Shown in pieces: positions 34,478 through 43,136 of a stretch of DNA of 64,000 bases. The notes below the pieces were generated by a model that did no database searches, was not told the DNA's origin, and saw only the letters and a program-made list of their open reading frames with translations. Origin of the DNA: Rhizomicrobium sp. GTDB taxonomy: Bacteria > Pseudomonadota > Alphaproteobacteria > Micropepsales > Micropepsaceae. Within the stretch, counting starts at the first letter, position 1. Every line of letters starts with the position of its first letter. The stretch lies in the NCBI GenBank assembly GCA_037200045.1, contig JBBCHM010000001.1:248001-312000 (forward strand). The letters are read 5' to 3'. The position numbers were made by a program, and so were the translations under genes.

Positions 34478-35224
34478 TCAGATGGCGGCCAGTGCCTCTT
34501 CGGGACTGGCATAGACGCCCATCTGGGCGAGCAATCTGGCGCGCAGAGCCCGCCGGCCCGTGCCATTGCGCGTCTGGGGATCGACGGCGAAATCGGTGAC
34601 CAGCTTGCCTTCCTCCAGCACGACGATCCGGTCGGCCAGCTTGATGGCCTCCTCGACATCATGGGTGACCAGCAGCACGGCGGGGCGGTGACGCTGGCAC
34701 AGGCGACGCAGCAGATCGTGCATGCGCAAGCGCGTCAGGGCATCCAGGGCGCTGAAAGGCTCGTCGGCCAGCAGCAGGTCGGGCGCGCGCACCAGCGAGC
34801 GCGCCAGGGCGGCGCGTTGCTGCTCGCCGCCGGAAAGCTGGTTCGGCCAGGCAAAGGCGCGGCTGGTAAGTTCGACCTCTTCCAGCGCCTGCACGGCGCG
34901 CTTTTTTACGTCCGGCCCTTGCAGGCCCAGGGTGACATTGTCGATCACCCGCTTCCAGGGCAGCAGGCGCGCATCCTGGAAGACCACCGAGACATTCTGC
35001 GGCACCACCAGTTCCCCGGAGCCGGCGACGCCGTGGTCGAACTGCGCCAGCGCCCGCAGCAGCGTACTCTTGCCGGAGCCGCTGCGGCCCAGCAGGGCCA
35101 CGAACTCGCCCTTTTGGATGTCGAGGTCCAGGCCGTTGAGCACACCGCGGCCGCTGAAGCCGCGCGTCAGGCCGCGGACCCGCACGGTGGGAAAGGCATT
35201 CAATTCGCGAAGGTGCGCTGCCAT
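34478..35224 (-). CDS. ssuB: ABC transporter ATP-binding protein, SsuB type
   Basis: A 248-residue ATPase with Walker A GRSGSGKSTLLRAL, signature LSGGEQQRAALARSLVRAPDLLLADEPFSALD (Walker B within), the D-loop and the H-loop VTHDVEEA. The KKRAVQALEEVELTSRAFAWPNQL stretch is typical of SsuB/TauB. The ATG at 35224 overlaps the permease's end by 25 bases, so the two are translationally coupled. It powers sulfonate import with the SsuA and SsuC partners in the window. Confidence 0.9.
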   Translation of the reverse strand: MAAHLRELNAFPTVRVRGLTRGFSGRGVLNGLDLDIQKGEFVALLGRSGSGKSTLLRALAQFDHGVAGSGELVVPQNVSVVFQDARLLPWKRVIDNVTLGLQGPDVKKRAVQALEEVELTSRAFAWPNQLSGGEQQRAALARSLVRAPDLLLADEPFSALDALTRLRMHDLLRRLCQRHRPAVLLVTHDVEEAIKLADRIVVLEEGKLVTDFAVDPQTRNGTGRRALRARLLAQMGVYASPEEALAAI

Positions 35225-36078
35225 GACAAGGCTCTTTTCTGAATGAGGCGGACGACCGCGTCCGAGGCGAAGCCGAGCGCGGCATAGACCACCAGGCCCA
35301 CCAGCACGACGTTGATCTGCCCATAGCTGCCGGCCAGGTTGATCATGTAGCCGATGCCGCTGGTGGCGTTGATCTGCTCGACCACGACCAGCGCCAGCCA
35401 GGCGCCGGTGACGCCGAAGCGCAGGCCCAGCAGCAGGCCTGGAAGCGCGCCCGGCAGCACGACATGCCAGATGAAGCCGGGATAGCCGAGGTCCAGCGAG
35501 TCGGCCAGCTCGATGAATCGGCTGTCGATACCGCGCAGATAGGAATGAACGTTGATGTAGACCGGGATGAAGACGGTGATCGCGATGATGATCACCTTCA
35601 TGGATTCGCCGATGCCCAGATACAGCATCAGCAACGGGATCAGCGCCAGGGTGGGAATGGCGCGCTTGATCTGGATGATGCCGTCGACGAGATATTCGCC
35701 GAGGCGGCTGAGGCCCGAAACCAGCGCCACCAGCACGCCCGCGGCAACGCCGATGCCGAAGCCCTGCGCCACGCGCAGCAGCGACACCAGCAGATTATCC
35801 TGCAGGCGACCGTCCGCGATCAGGTCGCGCGCGGTGCTGACCACGGTCCAGGGCGCAGGCAGCGAGCGTTCGTCGATCGCGCCGGTGGCTGAGCCGATGA
35901 TCCAGGCGGCCAGCAGCAGGATCGGTCCGAAGGTCCAGCCATAGCGGATGGGCTTGCCCAGCCGCAGCGAACGCCGCCGCCGCGCCACCGGCTTGGGCTC
36001 AAACGGGGAGGATGCCGCAATGCCGGCGGGTTCGGGAACGGCAGATACGAATTTGGTGTCAACACTCGCGATCGACAT
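35200..36078 (-). CDS. ssuC: ABC transporter permease, SsuC type
   Basis: A 292-residue permease, ATG 36078 behind AGGAACC. About six TM segments start at YGWTFGPILLLAAWIIG; the coupling loop EAA motif is ADSLDLGYPGFIWHVVLPGALPGLLLGLRFGVTGAWLALVVVE, the SsuC/TauC form. The unusually long N-terminal segment of about 50 residues (RRRRSLRLGK) precedes TM1. It is divergent from the nitroreductase-like gene at 36188. Confidence 0.9.
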   Translation of the reverse strand: MSIASVDTKFVSAVPEPAGIAASSPFEPKPVARRRRSLRLGKPIRYGWTFGPILLLAAWIIGSATGAIDERSLPAPWTVVSTARDLIADGRLQDNLLVSLLRVAQGFGIGVAAGVLVALVSGLSRLGEYLVDGIIQIKRAIPTLALIPLLMLYLGIGESMKVIIIAITVFIPVYINVHSYLRGIDSRFIELADSLDLGYPGFIWHVVLPGALPGLLLGLRFGVTGAWLALVVVEQINATSGIGYMINLAGSYGQINVVLVGLVVYAALGFASDAVVRLIQKRALSWQRTFAN

Positions 36079-36122
36079 GGCGGTTCCTGTCACCGGTCCG
36101 ATTACCGTGTTAAAGTCTATCT

Positions 36123-36135
36123 ATCTCATAGAGAT
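36123..36135. promoter_or_regulatory. Short palindrome between ssuC and the flavin reductase-like gene
   Basis: ATCTC-ATA-GAGAT, a perfect 5-bp dyad in an AT-rich patch between divergent starts. A candidate operator or half of a divergent promoter; short enough that chance is possible. Confidence 0.3.
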
Positions 36136-36187
36136 TGAACAAGACGGTGCCGTCGGCGTCGCAAGATATGGAAACCGGAGTTTTTCG

Positions 36188-37012
36188 ATGATCAGCCAGG
36201 CCCCTGAATCCCTGTTTTGGGCGCGCAACCGCGATCCCGACAGTCCTGCCCCCGGTCCCTGGAACGATGTTGTCGCCGGCTTGGTCAATCACCGTTCCGT
36301 GCGCAACTTCGCCTCTGCCGCCCTGCCGCAGGGATTGGCGGAGACGCTGGTGGCCGCCGCGCAATCCGCCGCCAGTTCCTCAAACCTGCAGACCTGGAGC
36401 GTGGTGGCGGTGGAAGACGCCGCGCGCAAGGCGCGGCTCAGCGAACTGGCCGGGAACCAGGCTTTCGTCCGTCAGGCGCCCCTGTTCCTGGTCTGGCTGG
36501 CGGATCTGTCTCGCAATGAGCGCGTGGCGGCGGAGCGTCAGATCAAACTGGAAGCGATCGATTATCTGGAGACGCTCTTCATCGGCATCATCGACGCGGC
36601 ACTCGCCGCCCAGAATGCGGTAGTAGCGCTGGAATCGCTTGGATTGGGTGCTGTCTATGTCGGCGCCATCCGCAACAAGCCGGAACTGGTGGCCACCGAA
36701 CTCGGATTGCCGCCGCGCGTGATGGCGGTGTTCGGCCTGGCTGTCGGCTATCCCGACCCGACGGTGGCCAGCGGCGTCAAGCCGCGCTTGCCGCAGCGCG
36801 CGGTGCTGCATCGCGAACAGTATGACAAGACCCCACAGCCCGAAGCGGTGCTGCACTATGACGCCCAGATGAGCGATTTCCAGCGCGAGCAGAACATGGA
36901 TGTGATCGGCTGGCTGGGCCGCACCATACCGCGATTGAGAAGCGTCAAGTCGCTGGCGGGACGCGACCGCATGCGCGAGGCGCTGGCCAATCTCGGCTTC
37001 GAGTTGCGGTGA
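36188..37012 (+). CDS. Nitroreductase-family NADPH-flavin oxidoreductase (NfsA/FRP type)
   Basis: A 274-residue FMN protein. The ATG at 36188 gives MISQAPESLFWARNRD; upstream in-frame codons overlap the divergent ssuC leader and are unlikely. Core motifs: NHRSVRNFASAALP, AAQSAASSSNLQTWSVVAVED, FIGIIDAALAAQNAVVALESLGLGAVYVGAIRN, FGLAVGYPDP and the C-terminal GRDRMREALANLGFELR. These match NfsA-type reductases that use NADPH to reduce flavin or quinone. Next to an SsuD-like enzyme that needs FMNH2, supply of reduced flavin is the obvious proposal, in place of SsuE, which is absent. Confidence 0.82.
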   Translation: MISQAPESLFWARNRDPDSPAPGPWNDVVAGLVNHRSVRNFASAALPQGLAETLVAAAQSAASSSNLQTWSVVAVEDAARKARLSELAGNQAFVRQAPLFLVWLADLSRNERVAAERQIKLEAIDYLETLFIGIIDAALAAQNAVVALESLGLGAVYVGAIRNKPELVATELGLPPRVMAVFGLAVGYPDPTVASGVKPRLPQRAVLHREQYDKTPQPEAVLHYDAQMSDFQREQNMDVIGWLGRTIPRLRSVKSLAGRDRMREALANLGFELR

Positions 37013-37014
37013 TC

Positions 37015-37539
37015 TCAGCGTGTGCGGGGCCAGACGGTCCGGAAGCCGTCGCGGTTGGGCATTTTCACCGCCGCCAAATTGGTCGCGTCCAACACCGCGT
37101 CGCCGGGTACGATTTTGTCCACCGACAGGATATAGGCGCATAGCGCATAGGCGTCGTTGGCACTCAGACTGCGCGGCTGGTTGATCGGCATGGCGGCGCG
37201 GATATAGCCGAACAGCGTTGTGGCGTAAGGCCAGTAGCTGGCGACGGTGCGTAACGGATGGGGCGATGTCAGCGAGCCGACGCCGCCGGTCAGGCGATCC
37301 GCCGGACCACCCGCGCCGGCCTCGCCATGGCACATGGCGCAGCGCTCGGCGAAAATGGCTTGCCCTTCGGCGACGCTGCCATGGCCCGGCGGTAGATTGC
37401 TGCCATCGCGACCCGGCAGAATGTCCCAGGCCGCGATGCGGCCCGGATCGGCGGGCTCTCCGAGGTGCGGACGCGGCGGCGCGGCGAAGGCTGTGCCGCA
37501 GAAGAGGACCAGGAGAAGGGCAAGAACCACGCTACGCAT
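37015..37539 (-). CDS. Single-haem cytochrome c partner of the sulfite dehydrogenase
   Basis: A 174-residue periplasmic cytochrome. ATG 37539 overlaps the SoxC gene's stop by 8 bases, so they are coupled. Signal peptide (SVVLALLLVLFCGTAFA), haem motif CAMCH, and a distal methionine in IRAAMPINQPRSLSANDAYALCAYILS. SoxD proteins usually carry two haems and are about twice as long; SorB has one haem but is shorter. This one resembles the haem half of SoxD. It should take electrons from SoxC to the respiratory chain. Confidence 0.88.
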   Translation of the reverse strand: MRSVVLALLLVLFCGTAFAAPPRPHLGEPADPGRIAAWDILPGRDGSNLPPGHGSVAEGQAIFAERCAMCHGEAGAGGPADRLTGGVGSLTSPHPLRTVASYWPYATTLFGYIRAAMPINQPRSLSANDAYALCAYILSVDKIVPGDAVLDATNLAAVKMPNRDGFRTVWPRTR

Positions 37540-38752
37540 AGACGTTGTGGACCTTGCCATCGGCGTCGACCTGCCAGCTCTGGATGGCGTTGTAGTGATA
37601 GCCTTGGCCGGGCGCGAACCGCGCAGCCCATGCCGCGTGGCTGGGCTGATGATTGCCGGCGCTATCGACGGCCCGGCTTTGCAGCAGGACGGGCTTGCCA
37701 TCCCAGGCCCATTCCAGGCGGAAACGGGTGAGGCTTTGCGGTAGCACCGGGCTCGACAGTTCGGCCTTCTGCCAATGCCGCCCGCCATCGGCCGTGATCT
37801 CCACGCCGCGTATGGCGCCATGGCCGGACCACGCCAGGCCGGTGATCTGCTGATAGCCGGGCGCGAGCGTCATTCCCACCGACGGCGACAGGATCACCGA
37901 TTTGATCGGCATGATGAAATCGAACTCGCGGGCGGTGCCGTCGCGCTGAAGCTGCGTGTATTTGGAAGTCTCTTCGCGGGTGAAGACCGGCTCCTTCACC
38001 AACTTCAAGCGCTGCAGCCACTTTATATTCAGATTGCCTTCCCAGCCCGGCATGAAAAGACGCACGGGATAGCCCTGCTCGGGACGCAAGCGTTCGCCAT
38101 TCTGGAATAGTGCCAGCAGGCCCTGCTCATAGACAGGTTTAAGCGGCAGGCTGCGTGCCATGGAGGCCGCGTCGCCGCCTTCCGCCACGATCCAGGCGGC
38201 ATCGGGGTGAATCCCGGCTTCGTCGAGCAACAACTCCACCGGTACGCCGGTCCATTCGCTGCAGGAGACCAGTCCGTGGATCAGGTCCACCGAGGTCTGG
38301 GGCGGCGCCGCGGCGGCGTTGGCGCCGCTGTTGCCGCCGCACTCCAGGAACGCGATGCGGCTGACACGGGGATAGCGCAGCAGCGCCGGAACCGAAAATT
38401 CCAACGGCCGCTCGACCAGCCCGTGCAGAAGAAGCCGATGGGTGGTGGGATCGATCTGCGGCACACCGGCATGGTGCCGCTCATAGTGTAGCCCGCTGGG
38501 CGTGATGATTCCGTCCAGCTTGTGCAAAGGCGTGCGGGACGAGGCGGTGCCCGGCGAAATCTGCGGCGCCAGCGGCGTCGCGAGCCGTTTCACGTCGGCC
38601 TCTACGGGAGCCGGCGTGCCGTACGGCGCACCCGGCGCTGCCGGCGTCGTCATGGCGGGTGTGATGAAGTTCTCTGCGCGAGCGGCCGCCGGGGCCATGG
38701 CACCCAGCACGCCGGCTTTGAGAAGATTGCGGCGGTCAGTTTTGCGGATCAT
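37532..38752 (-). CDS. soxC: Sulfite dehydrogenase, SoxC-type molybdopterin protein
   Basis: A 406-residue periplasmic enzyme. A twin-arginine signal (TDRRNLLKAGVLGAMAPAAARA) indicates folded export. The molybdenum-ligand cysteine lies in IAFLECGGNSGANAA; the substrate site and dimer domain show RLFMPGWEGNLNIKWLQRLKL and the Ig-like end GLAWSGHGAIRGVEITADGGRHW. It oxidises sulfite (or enzyme-bound sulfur) to sulfate and passes electrons to the overlapping cytochrome c gene. In this location it would remove sulfite from the SsuD-like reaction. No soxXYZAB genes are seen, so a Sox thiosulfate pathway is not supported here. Confidence 0.9.
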   Translation of the reverse strand: MIRKTDRRNLLKAGVLGAMAPAAARAENFITPAMTTPAAPGAPYGTPAPVEADVKRLATPLAPQISPGTASSRTPLHKLDGIITPSGLHYERHHAGVPQIDPTTHRLLLHGLVERPLEFSVPALLRYPRVSRIAFLECGGNSGANAAAAPPQTSVDLIHGLVSCSEWTGVPVELLLDEAGIHPDAAWIVAEGGDAASMARSLPLKPVYEQGLLALFQNGERLRPEQGYPVRLFMPGWEGNLNIKWLQRLKLVKEPVFTREETSKYTQLQRDGTAREFDFIMPIKSVILSPSVGMTLAPGYQQITGLAWSGHGAIRGVEITADGGRHWQKAELSSPVLPQSLTRFRLEWAWDGKPVLLQSRAVDSAGNHQPSHAAWAARFAPGQGYHYNAIQSWQVDADGKVHNVYA

Positions 38753-39184
38753 GACGCCATGGCAGAGGAACGCGCCTCTCGCGGAAGAAGCAGACGCTGA
38801 TACTATATCAACTAGATATAGTAAAGTGTTGTTCAGCTGCGGTGTCTCTTCGCGCGAACGATACGCATACCACTTCGGTCATATCGGCGTGTCGGCCTGC
38901 AGATGCCAGAAATGCAAGGATCACTGCGATGCCCGCACAGCTCGAAACGAAAAGCGTCTATTGACTCGATAGCAGTCAATATATATCGATTTACTAGAGT
39001 ATGAATTGTGCGGGGATGCGGAGCGGGGGCCAAAGGGCAAGTAAAGCGGTGTTGGCGTCTGCGATGCCATATCGACGGTCATTGCGCGCACCAAGCGCGC
39101 GGCGGCTTCAGCCGATCACGATGCTTGTTCACGGGAGCCCCTCCGCATTTTCGCGGCAGCGTTGCATTCGAGGGAGTGCTGATT
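38753..39184. other. Divergent regulatory region of soxC and the TonB receptor
   Basis: No gene. It is AT-rich compared with its surroundings (38795-39000) and carries the palindrome at 38801-38823 plus an imperfect one (TCGATA...TATCGA) near 38965-38990. Confidence 0.6.
38801..38823. promoter_or_regulatory. Perfect AT-rich operator-like palindrome before soxC
   Basis: TACTATATC-AACTA-GATATAGTA: 9-bp arms and a 5-base spacer, about 50 bases upstream of the soxC start. Similar half-site text (TACTATAT) appears before the ssuD start near 31170. A shared regulator is possible. Confidence 0.5.
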
Positions 39185-41824
39185 ATGCGTTCTATTTTTC
39201 TCCGGGTTCTGCTCGGGACGACCGCGGTTCTGGCTATACCGTCCTTCGCTTGGGCGGCCGATGCGCCGAACAGCGATTCGAACGGCACGACCCGAGTTGC
39301 TGCAGCAGACACCACGCGAGTCGCAGCGAACCTGTCGCCGCTAGGCGGCGAGCAGACTGTTGAGACGGTCGTCGTGACCGCTCGGCGCCGGGCGGAAAAC
39401 AGCCAGGATGTTCCGATATCGCTGCAGGCGATCAGCGGCGAGACACTCGAACGCAAGGGCACGATCGATCTGCAGAGCCTTATCGCTCAGACTCCGGGCT
39501 TGAACTCGACGGGCGGCAATCCGCGCAATTTCTCGGTGCTGATACGCGGCATCGGCTATGCTCCCACCGCCGCCGACGGTCTCGACAACGCGATCGGCGT
39601 CTATATCGACGGAGTCTACCAGGCCCGTCCGGGACAGGTGCTCCAGGATCTTGTCGATGTCGGCAGCTTCGAAATATTGCGCGGCCCACAAGGCACGTTG
39701 TTCGGACGCAACGCCGCGGCCGGCGCGCTGAACATCACCACCAACAAGCCCAGCTTCACGCCGAGCGAAAGTTTCGAGGTGTCGTCCGGCAATTACAGTT
39801 TCTTCCAGGGCAAGGCGATCCTCACAGGCCCCATCACCGACGACATCGCCTATCGCACCGTGATCTATGGCACCAGCGCCGACGGCTGGCTGCCCACGCC
39901 TTTCAAGGTCAGCTTCAAGAACGCGGCGGCGCAGGAAGGCATCTATGCCCCGACCGCTAGCAACCAGACCGTAACGGGGGGCACGGGGCGCTGGGGCGTC
40001 CGCCAACAATTCCTCATCAATGCCAGCGACAAACTGAGCATCAATATCACCGGCGATCTGATCGTCGAGAACGACAGTTCGGCGGGCTTCAGCTCCGGCG
40101 GCGGAATCACAACACTTTTTGGCCCCGGCAACTGGGGAATCAATACGACCGCAGCACAACAGACGACTGTTACGAAGGCTCTGGCGGCATTGGGCAACCT
40201 CAGAAGCTATGGCGGGGTGCAGAACTGGATTCCGGCGGTCAATCCTGATGCCGACATCACCAACAACAATAACCGTACGCACACGACGAATGGCGGGGTA
40301 TCGGTCACGGCCGACTACAATCTCGACTGGGCAACCCTGACCTCGATCAGCGCCTGGCGCATGTGGGATTTCCATCCGCCGCAGGACAGCGACGCCTCGC
40401 CACTCGACATCTATGACAACGAGGCGATCAGCCGCGACGATCAGTTTAGCGAGGAAGTGCGCCTGGCCTCCAACAGCGGAGGGGCGATCGAGTGGCAGAC
40501 CGGTGTTTTCCTCTGGTATTCCAAGCTCAAGGACCACTACCAAGTCCACCAGTTCGGCGCCGATGTGATTCCCTGGTACAATGCCTATAAAGCCGCAATT
40601 GGTACTCCTATTTCTGCCACCTTTGCGCCCATTCCTCTTTCTTTCGCCTCGCAGCTGACGGGCGCGCAGATCATCGAAAATACAACGGTGCAGAATCAGG
40701 ATGCGGCCGTATATGGCCAGGCAACCTGGCATATCGATGATCAGTTCGATCTGACCGGCGGCCTACGCTACACCTATGATCGCAAGAGCGGCGGCAGCCC
40801 GGTCGATACAAGCCGTCTCCCCCAGACCCTTCCCGCCGGCGTGACGAACGCCCAGCTGAACACGTTCTACAACGCAATCGGCGCGGTCTTCAGGAATCCC
40901 GGCGTCGTTTACACGACACCTGGCTATCCGGCCGGCGTCGCGACCTCGGGCTATCCTCTCAACGCGTCGACATCGTCCGGCAATGTCTCCGGCTCGGCCA
41001 GCCTGTCCTACAAGATCACGCCCGACATATTGACCTATGTCGCGTTCAGTAACGGATTCCAGGCCGGCGGCCTGGATCTCAACAATGGTTCGGCCATTGC
41101 TTCGCAGGTCGCCGTCAATCCGACGACCACGGACAATTACGAAATCGGCGTCAAATCCGAACTGTTCGATGATCGCCTGGTGCTCAATATCACGGCTTAT
41201 AACGAGGTTCTCTACGGCTTCCAGACGTCCATCTCCTATCTCCTGCCCAATGGCACCTCGTACAGAGGCGCCACCAATGCGGGCAATATCCGCGCGCGCG
41301 GCATCGAGTGGGACGCGACGGCTGTTCTGGGGGATGGCGTTGGGGTGACCTTCGACGGCGCCTATAACGACGCCATCTATCAGAAGGCGCTGTCGCTGCC
41401 CGCCCCCGCGGAGTTGAGCTACAACGGCGTGGCGACCGTCAACGCCACCGGGCAGGTGGCGCCCTTTTCGCCCAAGCTGTCCTTGGCCGTCACCCCGTCC
41501 TGGGATTTTCAGATCGGGCCTGACGCGGAATTTTACAGCTATGCGCAGTATTCCTATACAAGCGACTACAGCACGGGCGTAACCCAGTCGATCTACACGC
41601 AGGTGCCGGGGGAATCGAACCTCAATCTGCGAGCGGGCGTACTGCTGGACGATGGCAGATATGATGTCTCGGTCTTCGCCAATAATGCTCTCGATGCGAA
41701 AAACATCGCCTCGCAGGCGCTGTTGGCAGCACCCTCGGGCGCAGGTGTCACGGCCTATCTCGGCAGGACTGTTTCCTACAACCCGCCTGCTAGGTATGGC
41801 ATTACTTTGAGGGCAAAATTTTGA
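39185..41824 (+). CDS. TonB-dependent outer-membrane receptor in the organosulfur region
   Basis: An 879-residue receptor from ATG 39185, where a signal peptide begins (MRSIFLRVLLGTTAVLAIPSFAWA). A long spacer precedes the TonB box VETVVVTARRRAENSQDVPIS; the plug has LIRGIGYAPTAADGLDNAIGVYIDGVYQ and FEILRGPQGTLFGRNAAAGALNITTNKP. The barrel ends in VSYNPPARYGITLRAKF with the terminal Phe. The family imports catechol, aromatic and sulfur-containing compounds, among others. Its neighbours (soxC divergent, SDR and monooxygenase relic downstream) suggest an organosulfur substrate; that is inference. Confidence 0.88.
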   Translation: MRSIFLRVLLGTTAVLAIPSFAWAADAPNSDSNGTTRVAAADTTRVAANLSPLGGEQTVETVVVTARRRAENSQDVPISLQAISGETLERKGTIDLQSLIAQTPGLNSTGGNPRNFSVLIRGIGYAPTAADGLDNAIGVYIDGVYQARPGQVLQDLVDVGSFEILRGPQGTLFGRNAAAGALNITTNKPSFTPSESFEVSSGNYSFFQGKAILTGPITDDIAYRTVIYGTSADGWLPTPFKVSFKNAAAQEGIYAPTASNQTVTGGTGRWGVRQQFLINASDKLSINITGDLIVENDSSAGFSSGGGITTLFGPGNWGINTTAAQQTTVTKALAALGNLRSYGGVQNWIPAVNPDADITNNNNRTHTTNGGVSVTADYNLDWATLTSISAWRMWDFHPPQDSDASPLDIYDNEAISRDDQFSEEVRLASNSGGAIEWQTGVFLWYSKLKDHYQVHQFGADVIPWYNAYKAAIGTPISATFAPIPLSFASQLTGAQIIENTTVQNQDAAVYGQATWHIDDQFDLTGGLRYTYDRKSGGSPVDTSRLPQTLPAGVTNAQLNTFYNAIGAVFRNPGVVYTTPGYPAGVATSGYPLNASTSSGNVSGSASLSYKITPDILTYVAFSNGFQAGGLDLNNGSAIASQVAVNPTTTDNYEIGVKSELFDDRLVLNITAYNEVLYGFQTSISYLLPNGTSYRGATNAGNIRARGIEWDATAVLGDGVGVTFDGAYNDAIYQKALSLPAPAELSYNGVATVNATGQVAPFSPKLSLAVTPSWDFQIGPDAEFYSYAQYSYTSDYSTGVTQSIYTQVPGESNLNLRAGVLLDDGRYDVSVFANNALDAKNIASQALLAAPSGAGVTAYLGRTVSYNPPARYGITLRAKF

Positions 41825-41892
41825 TGCAGCAACGCGGTGGACCCGTCCCGCAAGGGACGGATCCACCGCGACGGTCTCGAAGGAGACGAACC

Positions 41893-42750
41893 ATGACGGA
41901 GCCAATGATGTCGCTTGCGGGGAAGCGGGTCGTCGTCATCGGGGGAACCTCCGGTATCGGTTTCGCCGTGGCTCTGCTGGCGCGCGAGTTGGGAGCGGCT
42001 CTGGTCATCGCGTCCAGCAAGGCCAGTAGCGTCGGCTCGGCGCTTGAGCGCTTGCCCGGAGCGACGGGCGATGTTGTCGACCTTAAAGACGAAGCGAGCA
42101 CCACAGGCTTCCTGGGTCGTCTTGATCCATTCGATCATTTGGCGATCACGGCGGGCGAGTTCGATCGAAGGGTGTTCACTTCGACCGAAGACCTTGACCT
42201 CGCTTTGGCCCGAGAAGCCTTCGAAGTGCGCTTCTGGGGGGCGCTTGCGATTATCAAGCACGCCCGCCATATCATCGCGCCGAACGGCTCGGTTACGCTG
42301 ACGAGCGGCATGCTCGCCCATCGCCCATCGAAGGGATCGCCGCTGCCAACGGCCGTGGTGGGCGCCGTCGAGCATCTGGTTTGCGGTCTGGCGGTCGACC
42401 TCGCGCCTCTGCGGATCAACGCGGTCTGTCCGGGGCTGACCCTGACCGAGCTCATAACGAATAGGCCGGGCAGCGCGGGACGAATAGAGACAGCTACGGC
42501 CGGCCTACCTTTGCCGCGTGCTGCATCCCCTGCCGAAGCCGCTGCGGCTTATATTTATTTGATGCTGAACGGCTACCTGACCGGCCAAATCCTTCCGGTG
42601 GGCAAGGCCTGGACGAGTTCGTGGACGAGGTCGTGCCGGAGCTTCAGCGCCGCGGCATTTTCCGGCGCGAATATGAAGGGAACTGACCTTGAACCACTGG
42701 GATCTGCCCATCCGCGAGATCGATCCGCACGCCACGGGCGATTGATGTAG
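41893..42750 (+). CDS. Short-chain dehydrogenase with a foreign C-terminal tail
   Basis: ATG 41893 has GAAGGAG upstream. The Rossmann start [24 protein letters not shown], the NAG-like region [11 protein letters not shown], an active-site Ser in [14 protein letters not shown] and a PGLT-LT patch are visible. The usual Tyr-x-x-x-Lys is not seen (the expected place reads [11 protein letters not shown]), so activity is doubtful. The natural end is [11 protein letters not shown]; after about residue 237 the reading frame enters unrelated DNA and adds about 50 residues from another frame of a monooxygenase remnant. It is a chimera formed by a deletion or insertion. Confidence 0.75.
   Translation: MTEPMMSLAGKRVVVIGGTSGIGFAVALLARELGAALVIASSKASSVGSALERLPGATGDVVDLKDEASTTGFLGRLDPFDHLAITAGEFDRRVFTSTEDLDLALAREAFEVRFWGALAIIKHARHIIAPNGSVTLTSGMLAHRPSKGSPLPTAVVGAVEHLVCGLAVDLAPLRINAVCPGLTLTELITNRPGSAGRIETATAGLPLPRAASPAEAAAAYIYLMLNGYLTGQILPVGKAWTSSWTRSCRSFSAAAFSGANMKGTDLEPLGSAHPRDRSARHGRLM
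42590..42745 (+). pseudogene. C-terminal remnant of a DszA/NtaA-type flavin monooxygenase
   Basis: In the second frame relative to the SDR, the DNA reads [20 protein letters not shown] then REYEGN, the well-known end of the NtaA/SnaA/DszA group of LLM monooxygenases. After a stop at EGN, the last residues continue in the next frame as TLNHWDLPI, so a further frameshift is present. No catalytic part remains. It shows that a second C-S or C-N cleaving monooxygenase once stood here. Confidence 0.7.
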
Positions 42751-42782
42751 AAGGTCGCGCGCCGCCGCAATCGGGGTTGACC

Positions 42783-43136
42783 ATGTCTGAAACCAGCAAG
42801 CCGGACCTGCCGAAACCTGGCCGTGGCCGTGTGTTCAATTCCATCACCGAAACAATCGGCAATACGCCCCTGGTGCGCCTGGCGCGATTGCCGAAACAGG
42901 CGCGCGTGGGAGCCGAGATCCTGCTCAAGCTCGAATTCTTCAACCCGATCTCCAGCGTCAAGGATCGCATTGGCGTGGCGATGATCGAAGCGCTGGAGCG
43001 CGAAGGCGAGATTTCTCCGCAGCGAACCACGCTGGTCGAGCCGACCAGCGGCAACACCGGAATCGCGCTCGCCTTCGTGGCTGCCGCCAATTCGAACTCC
43101 CGCGCATCCTCGGTGAATATCTTCCGGGCGGTCTGA
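42783..43136 (+). pseudogene. cysK: Truncated cysteine synthase (N-terminal third of CysK)
   Basis: From ATG 42783 the sequence reads [50 protein letters not shown] and [19 protein letters not shown]: the PLP-lysine region (SSVKDRIG) and the PLP-phosphate loop are present. It then runs into unrelated sequence and stops after about 118 residues, against about 320 for the family. It cannot be a working O-acetylserine sulfhydrylase. The gene would have completed sulfide assimilation in this sulfur cluster. Confidence 0.85.
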
